NCBI RefSeq assembly: GCF_000730645.1
Contig: NZ_BBIU01000039.1
Span: forward strand, 1 to 64,000
Length of the DNA stretch: 64,000 nt
DNA from: Pseudomonas parafulva NBRC 16636 = DSM 17004
Lineage (GTDB): Bacteria; Pseudomonadota; Gammaproteobacteria; Pseudomonadales; Pseudomonadaceae
Reading direction: 5' to 3'
The notes under the pieces are model-generated. The model saw only the letters and a program-made list of their open reading frames with translations. It was not told the origin of the DNA and searched no databases. Positions 44,014 through 51,505 of this stretch are shown piece after piece (the first letter of the stretch is position 1; the number at the start of each line of letters is the position of its first letter). Made by a program: the position numbers and the translations under genes.

Positions 44014-44616
44014 ATGAGCGTACTCGTTGGCAAGAAAGCCCCCGATTTCACTGTACCGGCCGTGCTGGGCAATGGCGAGATCGTCGACAGCTTCAACCTG
44101 GCCTCGGCCATCAAGGGCAAGTACGGCCTGGTGTTCTTCTACCCGCTGGACTTCACCTTTGTCTGCCCGTCCGAGCTGATCGCGCTGGACAACCGCATCC
44201 CAGACTTCCAGGCCCGCAACGTGGAAGTGATCGGCGTCTCGATCGACTCGCACTTCACCCACAATGCCTGGCGTAACACCCCGGTCAACAATGGCGGTAT
44301 CGGCCAGGTGAAGTACACCCTGGCTGCCGACATGACCCACGAAATCTGCAAGGCCTACGACGTTGAGTCCGAAGGCGGCGTGGCGTTCCGTGGCGCGTTC
44401 CTGATCGACACCAACGGTGTGGTTCGCTCGCAGATCATCAACGACCTGCCGCTGGGCCGTAACATGGACGAGCTGCTGCGTCTGGTCGATGCCCTGCAGT
44501 TCCACGAAGAGCACGGCGAAGTCTGCCCTGCCAACTGGAAAAAAGGCGACAAGGGCATGAACGCTTCGCCAGAAGGCGTTGCTGCCTACCTGAGCGAGAA
44601 CGCCGGCAAGCTGTAA
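44014..44616 (+). CDS. Typical 2-Cys peroxiredoxin (AhpC/Tsa family)
   Basis: The 200 aa thiol peroxidase reduces hydrogen and organic peroxides. Peroxidatic Cys51 is in DFTFVCPSE and resolving Cys171 in EVCPANW, so it is a typical 2-Cys enzyme that needs thioredoxin or an equivalent reductant; no ahpF is adjacent. The ATG at 44014 is chosen for AGGAGA upstream and the conserved start SVLVGKKAPDF. It is divergent from bfd, which links oxidative defence with iron release. Confidence 0.95.
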   Translation: MSVLVGKKAPDFTVPAVLGNGEIVDSFNLASAIKGKYGLVFFYPLDFTFVCPSELIALDNRIPDFQARNVEVIGVSIDSHFTHNAWRNTPVNNGGIGQVKYTLAADMTHEICKAYDVESEGGVAFRGAFLIDTNGVVRSQIINDLPLGRNMDELLRLVDALQFHEEHGEVCPANWKKGDKGMNASPEGVAAYLSENAGKL

Positions 44617-44663
44617 TGCCAGCCATTTGCCCAAGGGCTTGAACCTGCCCTGGGGGCATAAAA

Positions 44664-44693
44664 AAACCGATGCTCGCGAACGGGCATCGGTTT
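44664..44693. terminator. Bidirectional intrinsic terminator (peroxiredoxin / rnt)
   Basis: AAACCGATGC (44664-44673) pairs with GCATCGGTTT (44684-44693); an A-run precedes and a T-run follows. It serves the convergent peroxiredoxin and rnt genes. Confidence 0.92.
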
Positions 44694-44724
44694 TTTTTTG
44701 CCGCAGGGTCGGCGGTACTGGGGA

Positions 44725-45393
44725 TCAACCCTGGCGCCAGCCGCCCATGTCCTTCCAGCGGTTGACGATGCCGCAGAACAGTTCGGCGGTTTTCTCCGTG
44801 TCGTAGCGGGCCGAGTGGGCCTCGCGACCGTCGAAATCGATGTCGGCGCTTTGGCAGGCACGGGCCAGCACCGTTTGACCGTAGGCCAGGCCCGCCAGGG
44901 TGGCGGTATCGAAGCTGGAGAAGGGGTGGAACGGGTTGCGCTTGAGGTCGTTGCGCGCTACTGCAGCGTTAAGGAAGCCCAGGTCGAAGCTGCTGTTGTG
45001 GCCGACCAGAATGGCACGCTTGCAACCGTTGGCCTTCAGCGCCTTGCGGATGCCGCGGAAGATGTCGGTGAGTGCCGCTTCTTCGCTGACCGCCATGCGC
45101 AATGGGTGGTCCAGTTTGATGCCGGTGAACTCGAGTGCCGCTGCCTCGATGTTGGCACCCTCGAACGGTTCCACGCGGTGGAAGTAGGTGTGCTCCGGGA
45201 ACAGGAAGCCTTTTTCGTCCATGCCGATGGTGACGGCTGCAATTTCCAGCAGGGCGTCGGTGGCGCTGTTGAAGCCGCCTGTTTCCACATCCACCACTAC
45301 GGGCAGGTAACCGCGGAAGCGCTCGGCCATGGGGTGGCGTGAGCCCGTGTTGCCCTGGGTGTCCAGGTCGTCTTCGTACAGGTCCTCGCTCAC
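44725..45393 (-). CDS. rnt: Ribonuclease T
   Basis: RNase T is a DEDD 3'-5' exonuclease that trims tRNA and other stable RNA ends. The 222 aa protein has the first motif VVVDVETGGFNS, the second in ILVGHNSSFDLGFL and the third in HSARYDTEKTAEL. The start is GTG at 45393, with GGAGGAA upstream, overlapping the pyrC stop (GTGA). Co-transcribed with pyrC. Confidence 0.96.
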   Translation of the reverse strand: MSEDLYEDDLDTQGNTGSRHPMAERFRGYLPVVVDVETGGFNSATDALLEIAAVTIGMDEKGFLFPEHTYFHRVEPFEGANIEAAALEFTGIKLDHPLRMAVSEEAALTDIFRGIRKALKANGCKRAILVGHNSSFDLGFLNAAVARNDLKRNPFHPFSSFDTATLAGLAYGQTVLARACQSADIDFDGREAHSARYDTEKTAELFCGIVNRWKDMGGWRQG

Positions 45394-46436
45394 GCGCGTT
45401 CCTCCAGCAGGCGCCAGCGCAGCTTTTCTCCGGCGCGTAGCGGAATCACGGTCTGCTCGCCAAACGGCAGGCTGTCAGGGGCGGTCCATTCGTCACGCAC
45501 CAGGGTGATGGTGTCGGTGTTCGCCGGCAGGCCATAGAACGCCGGGCCATGAAGGCTGGCAAAGCCTTCGAGCTTGTCCAGTGCGTTGCGCTGCTCGAAC
45601 GCCTCGGCATACAGCTCGATGGCGGCATAAGCGGTGTAGCAGCCAGCACAACCGCAGGCGGCTTCCTTGGCATGGCGGGCATGGGGCGCCGAGTCGGTAC
45701 CCAGGAAGAACTTTGGGTTGCCGCTGGTTGCAGCATCCAGCAACGCCACTTGGTGGGTATTGCGCTTGAGGATGGGCAGGCAGTAGAAGTGCGGGCGGAT
45801 ACCGCCAACCAGCATGTGGTTGCGGTTGTACAGCAAATGCTGCGCGGTGATGGTGGCGCCGACGTTGGCCGAGGCCTCGGTGACGAACTGGGCGGCATCC
45901 GCGGTGGTGATGTGCTCGAACACCACCTTCAAGGTAGGGAAGCGCTCGACCAGACGGCGCATGTGCTCGTCGATGAAACGCTTCTCGCGGTCGAACACGT
46001 CAATTTCGCTGCGGGTGACTTCACCGTGCACCAGCAGCGGCATGCCGACGTCTGCCAGCGCCTCGATGGCCGGGAAGATGTTGTCGATGCTGGTCACGCC
46101 CGAATCGGAGTTGGTGGTGGCGCCTGCCGGGTACAGCTTGGCCGCATGCACGAAGCCGCTGGTCTTGGCGGCCCGGATGTCCTCGGGGCTGGTGCGGTCG
46201 GTGAGGTACAGCACCATCAGGGGCTCGAACCGGCTGCCGGCCGGCCGCGCCGCCAGGATGCGTTCACGGTAGGCTTGGGCTTCAGCGGCATTGCGCACCG
46301 GTGGTACCAGGTTGGGCATGATGATGGCGCGGGCGAAGGTACGCGCCACATCACCAACGGTGTGGGGCAGGACGGCACCATCACGCAGATGGATGTGCCA
46401 GTCGTCGGGGCGCAGGAGGGTCAGGCGATCGGACAT
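45390..46436 (-). CDS. pyrC: Dihydroorotase
   Basis: The enzyme closes carbamoyl aspartate to dihydroorotate in pyrimidine synthesis. The 348 aa protein has the Zn ligands DWHIHLRDG, the carbamylated lysine in HAAKLYPAGATTNS, LVHGEVT and the DSAPH motif of class II dihydroorotases. The ATG at 46436 gives the standard MSDRLTLLRPDDWHIH start. It overlaps rnt by 4 bp and is divergent from motY. Confidence 0.97.
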   Translation of the reverse strand: MSDRLTLLRPDDWHIHLRDGAVLPHTVGDVARTFARAIIMPNLVPPVRNAAEAQAYRERILAARPAGSRFEPLMVLYLTDRTSPEDIRAAKTSGFVHAAKLYPAGATTNSDSGVTSIDNIFPAIEALADVGMPLLVHGEVTRSEIDVFDREKRFIDEHMRRLVERFPTLKVVFEHITTADAAQFVTEASANVGATITAQHLLYNRNHMLVGGIRPHFYCLPILKRNTHQVALLDAATSGNPKFFLGTDSAPHARHAKEAACGCAGCYTAYAAIELYAEAFEQRNALDKLEGFASLHGPAFYGLPANTDTITLVRDEWTAPDSLPFGEQTVIPLRAGEKLRWRLLEERA

Positions 46437-46566
46437 TGAGGATTCCAGGCGGGTCGAACTCAAGGCGCAATGCTACCGGAAAACCCCCGGGCGAGCACGG
46501 GTATCAAGTTTTCCGCGTGCTGTCCGATAGCCTGAAAGTAAGTTGTCGAACTCTGTGGAGCCACCC

Positions 46567-47523
46567 GTGCGCCAGCGTTACCTAGCCCTGTTCACCTTGT
46601 GCGCCAGCCTGCCGGCCGGCGCGCTGACATTCCAGACGCGCATGGAGAATATTGCCTGGAAGGTCGAAGGTGACCTGTTCGAATGCCGGCTCATCCAGCC
46701 CATCGAGGGTTTCGGCAGTGGCGAGTTCGTGCGCCGTGCCGGCGAACAACCGGTCTTCCAGTTGCGCTCGGACAGCAACGCATTGGGCGCCGGCGGCGCC
46801 AGCCTGCTGGCAGCGGCGGCGCCGTGGCAGCCCGGGCGGGGTGACATCAACCTGGGCAATGTGCGGCTGGCGCGCACAGGGCTGTTGTTCAGCTCGTCCC
46901 AAGGCCAGGCCAGCCGCTTGATAAACGGCCTGCTGGACGGGCGCAGCACCGTGGTGCGCAACTTTACCGGCGAGGGCGGCAGGCCGATGGAGGTGCGCGT
47001 GTTGCCGGTCAGTTTCGCCAAGGCCTACGGCGATTACCAAGTGTGTGCGGCCAAGCTGCTGCCGGTCAATTACGACCAGGTGCGCCAGACCCAGGTCGGC
47101 TTCCCAGGCGGGGGTATCGACCTGGACCAGAACGCCAAGGCGCGCCTGAACGTGATCCTGGACTACATGAAGGCCGACCCCACGGTCAACCAGGTGGAAC
47201 TCAATGGCCACTCGGACAACAGCGGCAACCGCCTGACCAACCGCGACCTGTCGCGCCGTCGTGCCTTGGCCGTGGCAGATTACCTGATTGCTCACGGCGT
47301 GCCGGAGGAACACATCACGGTGCGCTTCCACGGCGAACGTTATCCGCTGGCGAAGAACTCCACGGCCGCGAACCGAGCACGCAATCGACGCGTCAGTATC
47401 GAACTGGAGCGCGTTGCCGTGGCTGAAAAGCCGGCTGAGAAACCCGCGCAGCAGGTGGCACCTGCTGCGACGGGCGCTGGCGCTGCAGCACCGGCCCAGG
47501 CACCGGCTGCCAAGGCACCCTGA
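46567..47523 (+). CDS. motY: Flagellar T-ring protein MotY (OmpA-like C-terminus)
   Basis: MotY forms the periplasmic T ring that helps stators engage the polar flagellar motor. The 318 aa protein has a signal peptide (MRQRYLALFTLCASLPAGA), the MotY N-terminal domain (TFQTRMENIAWKVEGDLFEC), and a C-terminal OmpA-type peptidoglycan-binding domain (VELNGHSDNSGN; LSRRRALAVADYL; ARNRRVSIEL). The tail is Ala/Pro-rich. GTG at 46567 is chosen for GGAG 7 nt upstream; a TTG at 46543 is less likely. Many databases name it only OmpA family protein. The position between pyrC and argG matches my recollection of P. aeruginosa motY (PA3526). Confidence 0.9.
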   Translation: MRQRYLALFTLCASLPAGALTFQTRMENIAWKVEGDLFECRLIQPIEGFGSGEFVRRAGEQPVFQLRSDSNALGAGGASLLAAAAPWQPGRGDINLGNVRLARTGLLFSSSQGQASRLINGLLDGRSTVVRNFTGEGGRPMEVRVLPVSFAKAYGDYQVCAAKLLPVNYDQVRQTQVGFPGGGIDLDQNAKARLNVILDYMKADPTVNQVELNGHSDNSGNRLTNRDLSRRRALAVADYLIAHGVPEEHITVRFHGERYPLAKNSTAANRARNRRVSIELERVAVAEKPAEKPAQQVAPAATGAGAAAPAQAPAAKAP

Positions 47524-47652
47524 GGCCTGAAACTCCGTCGCGCCGCCATAATTTCTTGTCGCTTTGTCGTCAGAAGCTGTCGCGCCACTGTAAATCCGCA
47601 CGCAACGCCGTTAGAATCGGGCCTTTTCCGTACAACCCCGTGGAGTGATGGC

Positions 47653-48870
47653 ATGGCGGACGTAAAAAAGGTCGTACTGGCGTATTCCGGCGGCCTTGAT
47701 ACTTCGGTGATTCTCAAGTGGCTGCAAGATACCTACAACTGCGAAGTGGTGACCTTCACCGCTGACCTGGGGCAGGGCGAAGAGGTCGAGCCGGCGCGCG
47801 CCAAAGCTCAGGCGATGGGCGTCAAGGAGATCTACATCGACGACCTGCGCGAAGAATTCGTTCGCGACTTCGTGTTCCCGATGTTCCGTGCCAACACCGT
47901 CTACGAGGGTGAGTACCTGCTGGGTACTTCCATCGCCCGTCCGCTGATCGCCAAGCGCCTGATCGAGATCGCCAACGAAACCGGCGCCGATGCCATTTCC
48001 CACGGTGCTACCGGCAAAGGCAACGACCAGGTTCGCTTCGAACTGGGTGCCTATGCCCTCAAGCCAGGCGTGAAGGTGATTGCGCCATGGCGTGAGTGGG
48101 ACCTGCTGTCCCGCGAGAAGCTGATGGACTACGCCGAAAAGCACGGCATCCCGATCGAGCGCCATGGCAAGAAGAAGTCGCCTTACTCGATGGACGCCAA
48201 CCTGCTGCACATCTCCTATGAGGGCGGTGTGCTGGAAGACACCTGGACCGAGCACGAAGAAGACATGTGGCGTTGGAGCGTGTCCCCGGAGAGTGCCCCG
48301 GACCAGGCGACCTACATCGAACTCACCTACCGCAACGGTGACATCGTCGCCATCGACGGTGTAGAGAAAACCCCTGCGACCGTGCTGGCCGACCTCAACC
48401 GCATCGGCGGCGCCAACGGTATCGGCCGTCTGGATATCGTCGAGAACCGTTACGTGGGCATGAAGTCGCGCGGCTGCTACGAGACCCCTGGCGGCACCAT
48501 CATGCTCAAGGCACACCGTGCCATCGAGTCGATCACCCTGGACCGTGAAGTGGCTCACCTCAAGGATGAGCTGATGCCCAAGTACGCCAGCCTGATCTAC
48601 ACCGGCTACTGGTGGAGCCCAGAGCGCCTGATGCTGCAGAAAATGATCGATGCTTCGCAGGTGAACGTGAATGGCGTGGTTCGCCTGAAGCTGTACAAGG
48701 GCAACGTGACCGTGGTTGGCCGCAAATCGGACGACTCGCTGTTCGATGCCAACATCGCGACGTTCGAAGAAGACGGGGGCGCCTACAACCAGGAGGACGC
48801 TGCCGGCTTCATCAAGCTCAATGCGCTGCGCATGCGCATTGCGGCGAACAAAGGTCGCTCGATGCTCTAA
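47653..48870 (+). CDS. argG: Argininosuccinate synthase
   Basis: The enzyme joins citrulline and aspartate with ATP to argininosuccinate, the step after ArgF. The 405 aa protein shows the N-type ATP-pyrophosphatase loop AYSGGLDTSVI, SHGATGKGNDQVRFE and SVSPESAPDQATYIEL. GGAG precedes the ATG, and an intrinsic terminator follows. Confidence 0.97.
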   Translation: MADVKKVVLAYSGGLDTSVILKWLQDTYNCEVVTFTADLGQGEEVEPARAKAQAMGVKEIYIDDLREEFVRDFVFPMFRANTVYEGEYLLGTSIARPLIAKRLIEIANETGADAISHGATGKGNDQVRFELGAYALKPGVKVIAPWREWDLLSREKLMDYAEKHGIPIERHGKKKSPYSMDANLLHISYEGGVLEDTWTEHEEDMWRWSVSPESAPDQATYIELTYRNGDIVAIDGVEKTPATVLADLNRIGGANGIGRLDIVENRYVGMKSRGCYETPGGTIMLKAHRAIESITLDREVAHLKDELMPKYASLIYTGYWWSPERLMLQKMIDASQVNVNGVVRLKLYKGNVTVVGRKSDDSLFDANIATFEEDGGAYNQEDAAGFIKLNALRMRIAANKGRSML

Positions 48871-48890
48871 GCGTCAACGGCTGCCTGAAG

Positions 48891-48913
48891 AACCCCCGCC
48901 CTGTGCGGGGGTT
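48891..48913 (+). terminator. Intrinsic terminator of argG
   Basis: AACCCCCGC (48891-48899) pairs with GCGGGGGTT (48905-48913), followed by a T-run, 21 bp after the argG stop. Confidence 0.93.
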
Positions 48914-48936
48914 TTTTGTGCGCGAAAGCCAAGCGC

Positions 48937-49416
48937 TCAGCTCGCCACAGCGGGGCTCGGCGTGTTCATCGGGCTGATGGAAAGGCGAATGCGTTGGCAT
49001 GTTTGCAGGTTGCAGAATTGCCAGGTGCGTGCCGGTTCCGCGGGCTCGGCCAACGTGAGCAGCAGTTGCTTTTCCAGTAATTGGCAGGCATCTGGCCCGG
49101 AAAACATGAAGGTCACCTGCTCGGCGTTTATCGGTTCATTGTTCAATGCTGCCGTTTTTGAATCCGTATCGCGTGTGGGTGCCCCATCAGCCGATACCGC
49201 CCGGGGAAGGGCGGGGCTGTAGAACGACTTGTAATTGAAGTTCAGCGTCAAGAAGAACAATGCCGTTAGAAAAAACGGGAAGCCGACCAGGAACCACGTG
49301 TAGAGCTTCTGGCTGGCCTCGCTCAAGAACGGCAGTGTGGCGAGCGCGGAGGCTTCGATAATGCCGGCGAAGATGGCGATGATGGTCAGCGGGGCAACTG
49401 GTTGTACTTGTGGCAT
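48937..49416 (-). CDS. Hypothetical two-helix membrane protein
   Basis: I do not recognise a family. The 159 aa protein has two hydrophobic helices (about 10-30 and 40-60; LTIIAIFAGIIEASALATLP and TWFLVGFPFFLTALFFLTLN) with a short connecting loop, then a ~95 residue soluble tail with three cysteines (ACQLL, FCNLQTC). AGGAGA precedes the ATG, and the codon use looks like that of its neighbours, so the gene is probably real. It is convergent with argG and divergent from the response regulator gene. Function unknown. Confidence 0.7.
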   Translation of the reverse strand: MPQVQPVAPLTIIAIFAGIIEASALATLPFLSEASQKLYTWFLVGFPFFLTALFFLTLNFNYKSFYSPALPRAVSADGAPTRDTDSKTAALNNEPINAEQVTFMFSGPDACQLLEKQLLLTLAEPAEPARTWQFCNLQTCQRIRLSISPMNTPSPAVAS

Positions 49417-49783
49417 GGGGCCGTCTCCTGCGGAGTGGACCCATGATTACCCTACACGGCTGCTCACGTAGAAGCCTGCACTGTTTCCCCGGCTGGGAAA
49501 TATCCCCTGATTTGCCCGATGAACCTCATTTTCGGCTTTATAGTTTCCACTATCGCCCAAGCTATTGTTACTTATTCCAATCGTATCGAGTGGGTGGCGC
49601 TGTTACGCTTACTTGCAGGTATAGATAATAGTCTTGTTACAACTATAATTATTAGTTGTAGGAAATTTCTGTAAGTGCTGTAAGGCCCTTCTGTTCATCT
49701 ATTTCCAAGATAAAACCCCGCGCCATCCTTACTTCTGTCGGTTATCGTGGCGCACTAACGCAACAGCAATGAATGGATATCGC
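49417..49783. other. AT-rich intergenic region before the response regulator
   Basis: About 370 bp with no convincing gene. The stretch 49600-49680 is unusually AT-rich for this genome and contains TATAAT-like sequences (ACTATAATTATTAG), likely the promoter of the downstream regulator. A 72-codon open frame at 49410-49628 has no ribosome-binding site and is discounted. Confidence 0.5.
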
Positions 49784-50407
49784 ATGAACAAAGTGCTTAT
49801 CGTGGACGATCATCCGGTGATACGTCTGGCCGTACGCATGCTGATGGAGCGACATGGGTATGACGTCGTCGCAGAGACCGACAACGGGGTGGCGGCCCTG
49901 CAGCTCACCCGGCAGCATCTCCCGGACATCGTGGTACTGGACATTGGTATCCCCAAGCTCGATGGCCTTGAGGTAATCGCGCGCATGGCCAGCTCCAGCC
50001 CGGGCAGCAAGGTGCTGGTGCTGACCTCCCAGGCGCCGGGTAACTTCTCCATGCGCTGCATGCAGGCGGGGGCGGCAGGCTATGTGTGCAAGCAGCAGGA
50101 ACTCACCGAGTTGCTCAGCGCCATCAAGGCTGTACTGTCGGGCTACAGCTATTTCCCCAACCAGGCACTGCATGCCTCGCGTGGCAGGTGCGGGGGTAGC
50201 GAAACAGAGATGGTCAACCGCCTCTCGGCGCGCGAGATGACGGTATTGCAGCAACTGGCAAGGGGGCGGTCCAACAAGGAAATAGCCGACAGCATGTACC
50301 TGAGCAACAAAACGGTCAGTACCTACAAGTCTCGGCTGCTGCTCAAGCTCAATGCACGTTCCCTGGTGGACCTTATCGAACTGGCGCAGCGGCAAGGGCT
50401 GAACTGA
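49784..50407 (+). CDS. Orphan NarL/FixJ-type response regulator
   Basis: The 207 aa protein has a receiver domain (Asp8-Asp9, phospho-acceptor Asp53 in VVLDIGIP, conserved Thr/Lys positions in VLTS and YVCKQQ) and a LuxR-type HTH (~140-200: LSAREMTVLQQLARGRSNKEIADSMYLS). The layout is that of BvgA/EvgA-type regulators. No histidine kinase is adjacent, so its partner is unknown. I chose the ATG at 49784 (GGA upstream, usual MNKVLIVDDHP start) over the ATG at 49769. The AT-rich upstream region suggests a strong or environmentally controlled promoter. Confidence 0.85.
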   Translation: MNKVLIVDDHPVIRLAVRMLMERHGYDVVAETDNGVAALQLTRQHLPDIVVLDIGIPKLDGLEVIARMASSSPGSKVLVLTSQAPGNFSMRCMQAGAAGYVCKQQELTELLSAIKAVLSGYSYFPNQALHASRGRCGGSETEMVNRLSAREMTVLQQLARGRSNKEIADSMYLSNKTVSTYKSRLLLKLNARSLVDLIELAQRQGLN

Positions 50408-50418
50408 TCCCCATGGGT

Positions 50419-50441
50419 AAAGCCTCCTGCAGGGAGGCTTT
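50419..50441. terminator. Hairpin after the response regulator gene
   Basis: AAAGCCTCC (50419-50427) pairs with GGAGGCTTT (50433-50441) over a 5 nt loop. The flanking A/T runs are short but present on both strands, so it probably ends both this gene and the convergent small gene. Confidence 0.65.
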
Positions 50442-50448
50442 GCGAAGG

Positions 50449-50625
50449 CTAGAAGTCGTAGTCGAAATCAGCCAACTGCTTCTGCAGGCGGCGTTCCTCA
50501 AGCAGGTTATCGATGGTGCGACGTTTGCTCAGGTTGGTCTTTGCCGGTTCCACTTGAGGCTCTGCATCCTCCTCAGTGGCAACAAAATCATCTTCGATCG
50601 ACAGGTCGTCTTTGTCGGTACTCAT
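50449..50625 (-). CDS. PA3496 family putative envelope integrity protein
   Basis: The 58 aa acidic protein ends KRRTIDNLLEERRLQKQLADFDYDF, the conserved end of the small PA3496 family found beside nth in pseudomonads. It has no membrane segment. The family name implies an envelope role, but the mechanism is not established. The ATG at 50625 has GGAGC upstream; an earlier in-frame start adds only four residues. Confidence 0.85.
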   Translation of the reverse strand: MSTDKDDLSIEDDFVATEEDAEPQVEPAKTNLSKRRTIDNLLEERRLQKQLADFDYDF

Positions 50626-50729
50626 GCGTCGCTCCAAGCCAAGGGGCCGATGGCCGACCTTATAACCAGAAAGCGCACGCTGGTAAAAAAGATTTTTTCA
50701 ATCGAGACGGGCAGTTTTCAGCTATCGGT

Positions 50730-51368
50730 TCAATCGTCACTGGTTTTGTGCTTGTATTCGCACAAGTCCTCGATACGGCAGCTTCCACAGCGCGGCTTGC
50801 GGGCCTGGCAGACGTAGCGCCCGTGCAGGATCAACCAGTGGTGGGCGTCGAGCAGGTAGTCCTTGGGCACGAACTTGACCAGTTTCTTTTCCACTTCCAG
50901 TACGGTCTTGCCCGGTGCGATGCCGGTGCGGTTGCTGACCCGAAAGATATGGGTGTCTACGGCCATCGTCGGTTGGCGGAAGGCCGTGTTCAGTACCACG
51001 TTGGCCGTCTTGCGCCCGACACCGGGCAAGGCCTCCAGGGCTTCGCGGGTTTCTGGCACCTGGCCGCCATGACGCTCGATCAACAGGCGGCACGCCTCGA
51101 TCACATTCTTGGCCTTGCTGTTGTACAGGCCGATGGTCTTGATGTACTGGCTAAGGCCATCCACGCCGAGGGCATGGATGGCCTCGGGGGTGTTGGCCAC
51201 TGGAAACAGGCGCGCGGTGGCCTTGTTGACCCCCACGTCGGTGGACTGGGCCGACAGGGTTACCGCCACCAGCAGCTCGAACGGCGTGGTGTAGGCGAGC
51301 TCGGTCTTTGGGTCGGGGTTGTCTTCGTGCAGCCGGCGGAAGATTTCCAGGCGTTTGGCGGCATTCAT
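50730..51368 (-). CDS. nth: Endonuclease III
   Basis: Nth is the bifunctional DNA glycosylase/AP lyase that removes oxidised pyrimidines. The 212 aa protein has the helix-hairpin-helix LPGVGRKTAN with catalytic Lys120, Asp138 in AVDTHIF, and the 4Fe-4S ligands C-x6-C-x2-C-x5-C near the C-terminus (ending RIEDLC). The start fits the family (MNAAKRLEIF). metG lies upstream on the same strand. Confidence 0.97.
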   Translation of the reverse strand: MNAAKRLEIFRRLHEDNPDPKTELAYTTPFELLVAVTLSAQSTDVGVNKATARLFPVANTPEAIHALGVDGLSQYIKTIGLYNSKAKNVIEACRLLIERHGGQVPETREALEALPGVGRKTANVVLNTAFRQPTMAVDTHIFRVSNRTGIAPGKTVLEVEKKLVKFVPKDYLLDAHHWLILHGRYVCQARKPRCGSCRIEDLCEYKHKTSDD

Positions 51369-51476
51369 GGAGTCGAGGTGTTCCTGGAAGGCGTTGATGG
51401 GCAGATGAGCCAGGCATCAGCCACGTAATGCGTGATGGCGGGCAGCGCCCCTGGCCACTGCCCGCTGTTCGAGAGT

Positions 51477-51496
51477 GGGGCCGCATCAGCGGCCCC
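51477..51496 (-). terminator. GC hairpins after metG
   Basis: GGGGCCGC (51477-51484) pairs with GCGGCCCC (51489-51496), 10 bp after the metG stop. A second stem, GCGGGCAG with CTGCCCGC (51438-51465), follows. Neither has a U-run, so partial read-through into nth is possible. Confidence 0.5.
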
Positions 51497-51505
51497 GGTC
51501 GACAG

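Noticed and set aside
49410..49628. 72-codon frame in the region before the response regulator
   Set aside because: No ribosome-binding site, and it starts within the leader of the divergent membrane-protein gene.
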